DNA from: Ichthyophis bannanicus
Lineage: Eukaryota; Chordata; Amphibia; Gymnophiona; Ichthyophiidae
Reading direction: 5' to 3'
Assembly: GCA_033557465.1 (NCBI GenBank)
Contig: CM066033.1
Span: 1,308,913,519-1,308,977,518 of the forward strand
Length of the DNA: 64,000 bases
Part shown: positions 20,246-28,946 of the stretch, piece after piece
Layout: each line of letters starts with the position of its first letter
How positions within the stretch are numbered: position 1 is the stretch's first letter
Program-made: the position numbers and the translations under genes
Notes under the pieces: model-generated
What the model was told of the DNA's origin: nothing
Database searches by the model: none
Seen by the model: the letters and a program-made list of their open reading frames with translations, nothing else

Positions 20246-23119
20246 TCAGACCTCAAAGAGATTACGGAGGACTGCCTGTCCGAAAGCACTGTCCCTACGG
20301 GACTCCCTCTCGAGACAGTAATGGACCGCAAAGGTCTGGCTCGAAGACCAAGTAGCGGCCCGGCAGATGTCTGCCAGCGGAACAGAGCGGAGGTAAGCCA
20401 CCGACGTGGCCTTTGCCCGAACGCAATGAGCCGTGACTCGACTTTCTAAGGAGAGTCCGGCTGCCCCATAAGCCCAAGAGATACAGTCCGCAACCCAGAT
20501 GGACAGAGTACGCTTGGAGACCGGGAGCCCCAATTTATTGGGGTCAAAAGACACAAAAAGCTGAGCAGCTTTACGGTGCTCCCGCGTACGGTCAAGGTAG
20601 AAGTTCAATGCCCTTCTACAGTCCAGGGTATGGAGGACCGTTTCAGCTCGGCTGGAGTGTGGTCTGGGAAAGAAGGTTGGAAGTACCACCTCCTGATTGA
20701 TGTGAAAAGGGGAGACCACTTTAGGCAGAAATTTTGGGTGAGTCCGTAGGACTACCCTATTCTTGTAGAACCTAGTGTAAGGGGGATCAGACACGAGGGC
20801 CTGCAATTCACTTACGCGTCTAGCGGAAGTGAGGGCTATCAAGAACAGTGTTTTCCAAGACAGAAAACGGAGAGAACAGGTAGCCATAGGTTCAAAAGGC
20901 GGACAGGTGATCCGCTGCAAAACCACATTCAGGTCCCAGTCAGGCGCTGGCGGGCGCAGGGGTGGTTTAAGTAGAAGGAGACCTCGGAGAAACCTCGCTA
21001 CGAGAGGGTCATTGGAGAGAGGTCTGCTGTCCACTGGCACATGATGTGCTGAAAGAGCACTGAGGTGAACTTTGACGGAGTTGGACTTAAGTCCCAGATT
21101 AGAGAGGTGCAGCAAGTACTGCAAGATCACCGACACCGGGCAGGAGAAGGGATCCTGAGACTGTTGGGTACACCAGACTGCAAAGCGACGCCATTTAAGG
21201 GCGTAGCATTTGCGGGTAGAAGGCCGACGCGAAGCCAAAACGACCTCCTCCACCTCCGCCGGCAGGAGAAGGGGAGCAAGGACTACCCTCTCAGCAGCCA
21301 GGCCATGAGGTTGAGAGACCTGAGGTTGGGGTGCAGAAGGGACCCCTGATCCTGAGTGAGGAGATCCGGTTGTACCCCCAGAGGGATTGGATCCTCCACC
21401 GCCAGTTGCAGCAGGAGCGGAAACCACGGCTGCCTGGGCCAGCGAGGGGCCACCAGGATCATGAAGGCTTTGTCTCGGAGAACCTTGAAAAGAGTCCGAG
21501 AGACCAGCGGGATGGGAGGGAAAGCGTACAGAAGGCTCCCCGACCACGAGATCAGAAAGGCGTCCGCCGCAACCCGAAGGGGGTGTGGCTGACGAGAGCA
21601 GAAGCGAGGAAGCTGCCGGTTGTGAGGACTGGCAAAGAGATCCACCGTGGGGAGACCCCACTTGAGGAAGAGCTTCTGAACTACCAAGGGATCCAGACGC
21701 CACTCGTGCGGCTGGAGGACCCTGCTGAGTTTGTCTGCAAGGCAATTTTCTTGGCCCGGGAGATAAACTGCCTTGAGGAGAATGCCGTGACTGACGGCCC
21801 AAGAGCAGAGCTTCTGTGCCTCCCGGCAGAGGAGGAAGGAGCCCGTGCCCCCCTGCTTGTTCACGTAGAACATGGCAACTTGATTGTCCGTCTGGACAAG
21901 GACGGACTGTTGGGAAGTCAGGTGGGAGAAGGCCTTGAGAGCTAGGCGGATCGCCCTGAGCTCCAGGAAGTTGATCTGCTGAGCAGACTCCCACGTGGTC
22001 CAGAGGCCCTGAGTACGTGCCTCTTGGCAATGTGCTCCCCAGCCCAGGAGGGATGCATCGGTGGTCAGCACCCGGGTCGGCTGAGGTGACTGGAAAGGCA
22101 TTCCGAATATCAGGTTCGGCTGCCGGAGCCACCACCGGAGAGACGAGAGCAGCGGCTCGGAGACGCGCACTAGGTCTGCCAGGCCGCCTGTGGCTTGTCG
22201 CCACTGCTGGCGGAGACACCATTGAGCAGACCGCATATTCAGGCGGGCATTGGGGGTCACATGGACGGTGGAAGCCATATGGCCGAGCAGTCTCAGGAAG
22301 CGCCTGGCGGAGACCAGGGGCTGGCTGCGAAAGCGGTCGGCTAGGTCCATGAGCCGTTGAGCCCTGTCGAGCGGTAGGTACGCTCGTGCCCGAGGAGTGT
22401 GCAGCCTTGCGCCGATGAACTCGAGATCCTGTGAGGGGAGCAAAGTGGACTTTGCGAAGTTTATGACAAAGCCCAAGTGCTGCAGCAGAGTCACCGTGCG
22501 GCACGTGGCGTTGGTGACCTCCTGAGCGGACGCTGCTCTGATGAGCCAGTCGTCGAGGTACGGAAAGACATAGAGGCCGTGAAGCCGGAGATGGGCCGCC
22601 ACGACCGCGAGACATTTTGTGAAGACTCGCGGTGCGGAGGATAGGCCAAAGGGCAGTACTCTGTACTGGTAATGATTTCCTGCCACCACAAACCTTAGGT
22701 ATTGGCGGTGGCTTGGGTGGATGAGGATGTGCGTGTAGGCATCCTTTAGATCCAAGGAGCATAGCCAATCTCCCTGCTGGAGGTAGGGCAGAAGGATTCC
22801 AAGGGTAAGCATTTTGAACTTCTCCCGCACAAGGAACTTGTTGAGGTTGCGCAAGTCCAGGATGGGTCTGAGGCCCCCTGTTCTCTTTGGTATCAGAAAG
22901 TACCTTGAATAAAAGCCTTGACCTCTCAGGTGGTGGGGCACCGGTTCCACCGCCTGTTCCTGCAGAAGACCTGCTAACTCCTGAAGGAGCAACTCCCTGT
23001 GCAGAGGGGGGCGCGAAGGTTCTCCCGGAAAATAGGAGGGAGGGACCTGATGGAAGTGGAGAAGGTAGCCTTCTCGCACGACCTGAAGTACCCAGGCATC
23101 TGCGGTGATGCTGGACCAC
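20246..23119 (-). CDS. D5 tyrosine recombinase in a 957-codon open frame
   Basis: The enzyme integrates the circular DNA intermediate. The C-terminal 330 residues are the recombinase: core-binding region STRKCYALKWRRFAVWC and ILQYLLHLSNLGLKSNSV, box I Arg768 in SARRVSELQAL, His898-x-x-Arg901 in TAHCVRAK, Trp924 and the nucleophile Tyr934 in FAVHYCLE, ending LRNLFEV. All expected catalytic positions are present. The first 620 or so codons run through the reverse transcriptase gene in a different frame without a stop and encode Ser/Pro/Gly-rich sequence. Whether that part is translated is unknown; the true start may be an internal ATG or a frameshift. The stop lies about 140 bases before the ICR. 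Confidence 0.85.
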   Translation of the reverse strand: MVQHHRRCLGTSGRARRLPSPLPSGPSLLFSGRTFAPPSAQGVAPSGVSRSSAGTGGGTGAPPPERSRLLFKVLSDTKENRGPQTHPGLAQPQQVPCAGEVQNAYPWNPSALPPAGRLAMLLGSKGCLHAHPHPPKPPPIPKVCGGRKSLPVQSTALWPILRTASLHKMSRGRGGPSPASRPLCLSVPRRLAHQSSVRSGGHQRHVPHGDSAAALGLCHKLRKVHFAPLTGSRVHRRKAAHSSGTSVPTARQGSTAHGPSRPLSQPAPGLRQALPETARPYGFHRPCDPQCPPEYAVCSMVSPPAVATSHRRPGRPSARLRAAALVSPVVAPAAEPDIRNAFPVTSADPGADHRCIPPGLGSTLPRGTYSGPLDHVGVCSADQLPGAQGDPPSSQGLLPPDFPTVRPCPDGQSSCHVLREQAGGHGLLPPLPGGTEALLLGRQSRHSPQGSLSPGPRKLPCRQTQQGPPAARVASGSLGSSEALPQVGSPHGGSLCQSSQPAASSLLLSSATPPSGCGGRLSDLVVGEPSVRFPSHPAGLSDSFQGSPRQSLHDPGGPSLAQAAVVSAPAATGGGGSNPSGGTTGSPHSGSGVPSAPQPQVSQPHGLAAERVVLAPLLLPAEVEEVVLASRRPSTRKCYALKWRRFAVWCTQQSQDPFSCPVSVILQYLLHLSNLGLKSNSVKVHLSALSAHHVPVDSRPLSNDPLVARFLRGLLLLKPPLRPPAPDWDLNVVLQRITCPPFEPMATCSLRFLSWKTLFLIALTSARRVSELQALVSDPPYTRFYKNRVVLRTHPKFLPKVVSPFHINQEVVLPTFFPRPHSSRAETVLHTLDCRRALNFYLDRTREHRKAAQLFVSFDPNKLGLPVSKRTLSIWVADCISWAYGAAGLSLESRVTAHCVRAKATSVAYLRSVPLADICRAATWSSSQTFAVHYCLERESRRDSAFGQAVLRNLFEV

Positions 23120-23208
23120 CTGTGGGCGAAGTGAACCAGCCGGCCTCCGGTGCTGGGAGGAACCAGCGGGGGGGGAGAGGCTATGCTGAGCGAGTCAAAA
23201 GCCCCCAC
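21283..23208 (-). CDS. D5 reverse transcriptase-RNase H-methyltransferase
   Basis: An open frame of 641 codons. Fingers and palm: YSRYFLIPKRTGG (residues 100-112), the first Asp in SLDLKDAY (151-158), VLPFGLSSAPRVFTK, and YLDD at 217-220. RNase H: Asp384 in TTDAS, Glu416 in LELRA, Asp441 in QTDNQ and Asp492 in ADKLSR, all kept. A third module (about 520-600) has VDLFASPHNRQLPRF, DAFLISWSGSLLYAFPP and APRWPRQPWF; this is the segment known in DIRS elements as a Dam-like methyltransferase domain. The start overlaps the gag end by 14 bases. No frameshift or stop is seen, so this copy could encode an active enzyme that makes DNA from the element RNA. Confidence 0.92.
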   Translation of the reverse strand: MGAFDSLSIASPPPLVPPSTGGRLVHFAHRWSSITADAWVLQVVREGYLLHFHQVPPSYFPGEPSRPPLHRELLLQELAGLLQEQAVEPVPHHLRGQGFYSRYFLIPKRTGGLRPILDLRNLNKFLVREKFKMLTLGILLPYLQQGDWLCSLDLKDAYTHILIHPSHRQYLRFVVAGNHYQYRVLPFGLSSAPRVFTKCLAVVAAHLRLHGLYVFPYLDDWLIRAASAQEVTNATCRTVTLLQHLGFVINFAKSTLLPSQDLEFIGARLHTPRARAYLPLDRAQRLMDLADRFRSQPLVSARRFLRLLGHMASTVHVTPNARLNMRSAQWCLRQQWRQATGGLADLVRVSEPLLSSLRWWLRQPNLIFGMPFQSPQPTRVLTTDASLLGWGAHCQEARTQGLWTTWESAQQINFLELRAIRLALKAFSHLTSQQSVLVQTDNQVAMFYVNKQGGTGSFLLCREAQKLCSWAVSHGILLKAVYLPGQENCLADKLSRVLQPHEWRLDPLVVQKLFLKWGLPTVDLFASPHNRQLPRFCSRQPHPLRVAADAFLISWSGSLLYAFPPIPLVSRTLFKVLRDKAFMILVAPRWPRQPWFPLLLQLAVEDPIPLGVQPDLLTQDQGSLLHPNLRSLNLMAWLLRG

Positions 23209-25112
23209 CCTGCTGAGCAGGGGCTGGTGGTGCAGGCTTGGGGGCTTGCTGCCTACGGGACCCGTTACCCCGTCCCTTGGCCTGCTGGCCCTGTTGGGGA
23301 GCTGCAGGGGCCTGATAATGGGGGTACTGTTTGTAGGCAGCCGCCTTCCTCGGGTAAAAGGACTTTATTCCCGAGCCCTTCTTTTTCTGGGAAGGGGCGG
23401 AGGTCTTCCTAGAAAGCCTGGTCCTGGTGAGAGTCTCAGTCTCAATTTGTGCAGCCTTTTCCGCCATGGGCTTGCCAAAGAGGTTTTCGCCTCGGCAGGG
23501 GACATCGACCAACTTGTCCTGTACCCAGGGCTCAAGGTCCGACGACTGAAGCCAAGCCTGTCGGCGGGCACCGATGCCGGCTGCGGCCACTCTAGCCGAG
23601 GCCTCAAAGCCATCATAGGCTGCTCGGGACATGAACTTTGAGCATTCCCGAATGCCCGTGGACAAGGCTAGGAACCTCCGCAAGGGCTCCTCGGAGAGAC
23701 CAGCGGAGAATCCGGCTAGCTCTTTAGCCAGAACCCGGAGATACATGCCCATGTAGAGCTGGTAAGTCTGGACACGACATGCGAGCATAGAGCCCTGGAA
23801 GCACTTCTTGCCAAGGCCATCCAGGTTACGGGCCTCCCTTCCAGGAGGCACCGAGGAGTGCATCTTCTGGCTCTTAAGACGATGCATGGCCGATTCCACT
23901 ACCATGGAATGGTGTGGCAGCTGTGCCTTCTGAAAGCCAGGGCTCTTGCGGACCCGATAGATAGAATCGACCCGCTTGCTCAGGACCGGCGAGGAGGCCG
24001 GACTCTCCCACATGCGGAAGAGTAGTCGTTCCAGCATAGGAGGAACCGGCACAGTAAAGTGCTCCCTCGCGGGAGAGTCATACTGGAGGGCGTCGAGCTC
24101 TTCGGCTCGAGGCTCCTCCTCGGGATCCGCAGGGAAGGCCAAAGCCTTGGCCATATCCCTAACGAAGTCCGAGAACCGGGCATCCTCCGGGGGGGACTGC
24201 TTCCGAGGCTCGGACCCCGGTGAGTCCGATGGGACACACCGAGTCCGGAAAGAATCAGGTGACTCTTCCTCCTCAGACTCCCAGACCGACTCCGACGAGG
24301 ACTCGGTGGGGTCGGCCCGGGCAGGGTGCGGCGCCAGCCGTCCCGACGTCGAGGGAGTCGGCGTCGGCGACCTCGGTCCCGAACGGGAGGCCGAGGGTGA
24401 CCTCGACCGACTCGAGTTCTCATTGACTCGAGGATCGGCTCGGTCTCCGGGGTCGACTTGGACGTCGACGTCCCGGCGGTCGGGGCAGCGGCGCCAGCGA
24501 GGCCAGCGAGCAGTGCCCGCTGCTGGTCCATGAAGGCAGACAGTCTGCTCTCCAAGGCCGTCAACCTGAGTCCGAGCTCAGGTGACCCAGCAGCCCCCGA
24601 CTCGGGCCCCGACGGCGTCGGGCCCGACGTCGGCTGTCGCGGAGGCGAGTCCAGAAGGACCACAGGACTTACCCGGGCAGGCATCTCCGACTCCAGGCGA
24701 GGTCGCTTCGGGATGTGTTCCTTCTCCAAGGACCCGGGGCGGCTGTCGGGGCTATGCGACCTGGCCCTCGCGGAACCAGGAGCGTCCACCGACGCCGCCC
24801 TCGCGGGTTTTTCCTTCCGACGATGGTCCCCGGAGGGAGAACCCCGGTCGGAGGAGCTCTGGCGACGGTCCGAGCTGGAGCCTTTCGACGCGGAGGCCTC
24901 CGACGAGGTCCGGGTACGGCTGGGGTCAGCGAAGATTCTCTCACGCTGATGCCGCCGACTCCTCAACGCCTTTGAGGACAGTTTGCTGCAGGGCCCACAG
25001 ATCAGTTCCTCATGATCCGGGCCCAGGCAGCGGAGGCAAAAGTCGTGTGTGTGTCGGTTAGTGACATATTTCGGTCACACCGACCACACCGCTTAAACCC
25101 ACTGGCAGCCAT
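23195..25112 (-). pseudogene. D5 gag-like gene, two frameshifts
   Basis: The start is the ATG at 25112 (MAASGFKRC-x2-C…). Three frames follow: 25112 to about 25040, 24966-24420 and 24154-23195. The first break is next to a GT dinucleotide run (near 25038-25048), and the second lies near 24415, where D10 has about 14 more bases. The Ser/Arg-rich N-terminal half is followed by SPELGLRLTALESRLSAFMD (possible coiled coil), PPEDARFSDFVRDMAKAL, VDSIYRVRKSPGFQKAQLPH, and the module ARRQAWLQSSDLEPWVQDKL with PCRGENLFGKPM, then a basic tail. Unlike D10 it keeps that module. Confidence 0.85.
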
Positions 25113-25350
25113 CGGGGGAAAAAGGGCCCCTGCGAGGTCAAAGGACCGGGCTGCCAGGGAAACCGAAAACGAAAGCTGACTAAGTCAGAAAAACCGAAAA
25201 AAGTAAGCGGACTCGAGACCGGCGTCGCGAGTCCGGGCGGGAAAGCGATCGGCGTCGAACCGAAAGGAAAAAGAATAAAATAATGAAGAAAATCGACTTT
25301 TTCGCGGGGACAAGACGGGGACGTCTGTAGGGCTCCGCGGAAAAAAGAAG

Positions 25351-25512
25351 ACTGGCTAAGATGGCACCCTCGGGCGGGAAGACGACCGCGCATGCGCGCT
25401 GCAATTCCCAAAGGCTTTCTTTGAAAGCTGGGGAAAATTGCTCCGCGAGGGCTCCGTCGGCGCCGACGTCACCCATAAGTGAGGACTGACTTCCTGCTTG
25501 GTCCTGGAGAAA
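25351..25512. repeat. D5 5' terminal repeat
   Basis: Inverted partner of 19738-19922. It has the palindrome GTCGGCGCCGAC and the adjoining TGACGTC, a CRE-like site that in sense orientation lies some 50 bases inside the 5' end. On the coding strand the element begins TTTCTCCAG|GACC, a 3' splice-site-like string. Promoter activity is plausible but not shown. Confidence 0.85.
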
Positions 25513-25914
25513 TATAGTTTATTTAAAATGTATATGCCTATCTAAAATTCTAGATATAATACACAACATATCAAAACAGACATTACAATAAAACATAATA
25601 ATTTAAGAATGAAACTTAGCTTAAAACATCTTTCACTGACCCATAAAAAAGCAAATCATTATAAATATCTGCATACCATATTTATTTGGACAGTGCTATG
25701 ACCAGCTTATTGGTGAGGAGGATAGATATAAGAAAAACGAATCCTGATAACCAGGAATTCAAGATCATAGTGCTTGGGCTGGACTGGTAATAGTGGAAAA
25801 GCCCAGAAATCAGCAGCAGTGAAGCTATAAGGCTACTTAGCAAAATTAAACTAACATGTTCCCTTACAATTTGAGATTTCCTTGAATCTGAACTGACAAC
25901 ATATTTTATACTTC

Positions 25915-26110
25915 AGATTTATTTTTATTTATTTATTTAACATTTCTTATATACCGCGCTATTTGTCATCAGCGCGGTTTACATCAAATCAATAGAACAC
26001 TTGACCAGATACATTGGCCGTCGTTTACATAAAACGGGGAGTTAACATGGAGGAGAACTTGGGGAACTATTTACATTCAAGTTTATAGCAAACTTAGGAA
26101 ACTATGTACA
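25915..26110 (-). mobile_element. L2-tail-bearing fragment, reversed
   Basis: The plus strand begins with a TTTATTTATTT run at 25920-25940, then 'tatataccgcgctatttg' and 'cagcgcggtttacat'. On minus this is the L2-type 3' stem-loop (GTAAACCGCGCTG … AGCGCGGTATATAA) with an (AAAT)n tail. No tRNA-like boxes and no protein are visible. Confidence 0.6.
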
Positions 26111-26248
26111 AATCGATTGTATTACATATTAGGTATGATTACAGTGATTTCACTACCAACTGCAGTAGACTACACACCAAGAACAGGACCCAATAGAACA
26201 AATCTTCCATTCCATGACAGCACTAACTTTCAAAACTCACACAAAAGG

Positions 26249-26288
26249 ACAAAAAAAAAAAAAAAAATAAAAAAAAAAAAAAAAAAAA
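26249..26288. repeat. A-rich simple repeat
   Basis: Near-pure poly(A) with single T interruptions. It could be the remnant of a retroposon tail on the plus strand, but no body can be assigned upstream. Confidence 0.8.
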
Positions 26289-26599
26289 GGACAGCATCAT
26301 AAATATTGCAGTAGAACCTAGAACATCCACACACCTACAGGGAAAACTAAACAAGCCAGATTCCTATATAGAAACTCCATTCCAAAAGAATACCTGGCTT
26401 CAGTCACACACTTAAGAGCATAGCAGACCCTCATCAAGTACAAAATAAGGGACCACAAACTAAAAATAGAAATATGTTGACAAAAATTAAACTGAAATCT
26501 CAAGAAGCCACATTCTGCATGTAGCGCAACACCAAAGAAATTAAAAGACATATATAAAGAAAGCACATGTAAATTACAAAAAACAATGGGGGTGGGGTA

Positions 26600-27020
26600 A
26601 TTCAGTGGCGATGGCTAGTGCTTGAAAAGTGCATAGCCTTTACCGCTGAATTCTAATCCCAGATGTTCAATGCTGGGCTATATCCAGCCACTGGCATTGA
26701 ACATCCGGGCCATCGCAGAATCCGGAAGCTAATCAGGCAGCAGCGATATTGAGCTGCTGTCTGGCTAGCTTCCATGGGTAAAGCTAGCCCAGCATTTGCA
26801 GTGCCTTAATTTACCCACTTATTGCTAACCGGGCAGCCGCTGATTATCCCCGCTGCACGGTTAGCAATGGGTGCTAACTGCACTCCATCCTGGAACATGG
26901 TTACTGCTGCTAGATATCTGCGGGTGTCACCCCAACACATCCTGCAGATAGCAGTGCGTGTAATGGCAACACCAGTGAATATCCAGTGGCACTAACTTGC
27001 TGAATATCCCATTTAGCGGC
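26600..27020. repeat. Cluster of four consecutive imperfect hairpins
   Basis: Arms visible by eye: 26661-26673 with 26694-26706 (12 of 13 paired); 26724-26743 with 26754-26773 (17 of 20); 26821-26837 with 26852-26868 (16 of 17); and about 26905-26925 with 26937-26958 (about 18 paired with a small offset). The series resembles a non-autonomous DNA transposon built of hairpins or a foldback relic. No terminal repeats or target duplication could be fixed. Confidence 0.6.
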
Positions 27021-27024
27021 ATGA

Positions 27025-27290
27025 TGTTTTAAGTGACTTTCGTAAGCAATTAAAAACTTTACTTTTTATTGAGCACTATGGATCAACAAATGACTAAGAT
27101 ATCATCTATTGTATATATTTTATAAATAATCCACTATTTTGTTAACCCTTGTTATTTTTCCTACATTACCATATGTTGTCATGTCTATACTGTTTGTTTC
27201 CCTTGTTTATACCTTGTATTTCTTGTGACCGCTTTGATTGAAGGAAAAGGCGGTATAAAAAACTTGTTAAATAAATAAATAAATAAATTT
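27025..27290 (+). mobile_element. L2 LINE 3' end
   Basis: It starts with the end of the L2 C-terminus ('caattaaaaactttactttt' then 'attgagcactatgg', equivalent to the LKTTLFIEHY coding segment at 36657-36690), followed by a 3' UTR ending 'gaccgctttgattgaagg', 'aaggcggtataaaa' and an (AAAT)n tail at 27268-27292. Confidence 0.75.
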
Positions 27291-27671
27291 ACACAGTTTG
27301 CAGGTCTGCAAACAGTGCAAATACCTTTGAATATCTATCACCCCCCAATATATTTCAGTCATTAAACTGAAAATAAAATACTTGTTTCTACCTTAGTCAT
27401 CCGGCCATTTAGCGTAGTTACTCACCTGTAACAGATGTTCTCCGGGGACAGTAGAAATCAGTCCTCACATATGGGTGACATCGATGCCGATGGAGCCCAC
27501 GCGGAACAAATCCCCAGCTTTCAAAGAAAGCCTTTGGGAATTGCTACCACACATGCATGGTCCCTTTCCCGCCCAAGGGTGCCATCTTGCTCAGTCAAAT
27601 GACATAGCTAAAAAGATGGCAAAAACAAATGAAAATAATTGGACTGCAACTCTAAGGAGAGGAGGGAGGGT

Positions 27672-27770
27672 TGTGAGGACTGATTCCTGCTGTCCTTGGA
27701 GAACACCTGTTACAGGTGACTAACTACGCTTTCTCCGGGAACAAGCAGGAAGTCAGTCCTCACATATGGG
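27672..27770. repeat. D6 internal complementary region
   Basis: Complement of the left end (27672 to about 27729) joined to the complement of the right end (about 27730-27770, TTTCTCCGGGAACAAGC). The splice-donor-like string reads GTGACT here but GTGAGT in the actual left terminus, so one base changed after insertion. Confidence 0.85.
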
Positions 27771-27913
27771 ACTCCCCAGTTACAGGCTACTCTGAACCTA
27801 TAGCGAAAAAAGGCTCTCTCATGGAGAGCTGCAAGCAGCCGCAATGAAAACCCTAACCAGGGAAGAAGCACTCCAGTAGCCTGAACACAGAAGGGTGGGA
27901 GGGTAGGAGTTGC

Positions 27914-28845
27914 CTAAACCCCAAAAAGGTTATGGAGTACAGCCTGGCCGAAGGCACTGTCCTGTCGGGACTCCCTATCCAGGCAGTAATGAGCTGCGAA
28001 GGTAAGAACCGAAGACCAGGTGGAGGCCCGGCAGATGTCTGCCAGAGGAACAGAGTGCAGGTGAACCACTGATGCTGCCCTGGCTCTGACCCTATGAGCC
28101 ATAACACAGCCCTCCAACGAAAACCTCGCTTCCTCATAAGCCCGGGCAATACAGTCTGCCACCCATGTGGACAACGTATGCTTGGCCACCGCCTCCCCCA
28201 GCTTGCTGGGATCATAGGAAACGAAAAGCTGAGAGGCTTTACGGTGACCTTGAGTACGCTGAATGTAGGACAGAGCCCTCTTAGAGTCCAGGGTATGGAG
28301 GACCGCCTCTGCCTGACTGGCATGCAGCCTGCGGAAGAAGGTAGGGAGAATCACCTCCTGACTGAGGTGGAATGAGACCATCCCCTTCGGAAGGAACTTG
28401 GGGTGCATGCGAAGCACCACCCTATCCTTGTAGAACCCGGTATAAGGCCTCTCTGCCACGAGGGCCTGGAGTTCACTCACCCTTCGGGCAGAAGTGAGCA
28501 CAACCAAGGAAACCACCTTCCAGGAGAGATAGCGGAGGTGGCACGTGGCCAACGGCTCGAAGAGCAGCTGGATGAGCTGCCCCAACACTACATTGAGATC
28601 CCATTTGGTTGCCGGGGGCGGACCCGGGGCTTAGACAGGAGTAGGCCCCTTAGAAACCGGGACACCACTGGGTGAGCCGAGAGGGGCTTTCCATCCACAG
28701 GATAGTGGTTCGCCGCTAGGGCACTGAGATGCACTCTGACGGAGTTGGATTTAAGCCCAGCCTCGGAGAGGTGGAGAAGGTATTGCAAGACCACAACCAC
28801 CTGGCAAGAGAAGGGGTCTACCCCTTGCCCAGTGCAGCAAATCAC
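27914..28845 (-). pseudogene. D6 tyrosine recombinase, frameshifted
   Basis: The C-terminal 224 codons (28588-27914) are open with TSARRVSELQALV, MAHRVRARAAS (HxxR kept) and FAAHYCLDRES (Tyr kept), ending HNLFGV. The upstream part (28845-28588; VVLQYLLHLSEAGLKSNSV) is in another frame, shifted near 28590-28625. The catalytic residues are all still encoded, so this is a late-stage rather than an ancient loss. Confidence 0.82.
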
Positions 28846-28946
28846 AAATATGCGCTGCTTAAAGGCATACGCCCATCTGGTAGATGCTCTGCACGAAACC
28901 AGTAAGACCTCCTATACATCCTTCGAAAGGAGGAGCAGGGCGAGAG

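Larger units (their letters stand above)
19738..25512 (-). mobile_element. DIRS copy D5 (family A), structurally complete
   Basis: D5 has both terminal repeats, an ICR, an open recombinase gene, an open reverse transcriptase gene and a frameshifted gag. It is 5,775 bases long. Both ends border the same trinucleotide: AAA precedes the left end (19735-19737) and ends the right one (25510-25512), and there is no longer target duplication. This is what is expected when a DIRS circle is integrated by its tyrosine recombinase at a matching trinucleotide. Coding is on the minus strand, so the 5' end is at 25512. Confidence 0.93.
25513..27411. other. Inter-element region between D5 and D6
   Basis: No gene is seen. 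It holds a reversed L2-type tail (25915-26110), an A-rich simple repeat (26249-26288), four consecutive imperfect hairpins (26661-26960) and an L2 3' end on plus (27025-27290). The stretch 25513-25914 is AT-rich with nothing recognisable, and 26289-26600 is likewise unassigned. Confidence 0.6.

Noticed and set aside
21331..21945. Long plus-strand frames opposite the D5 reverse transcriptase (204 codons) and similar ones in D10 and D11
   Set aside because: They shadow the GC-rich coding strand and carry no motifs of their own; copies differ in their stops.
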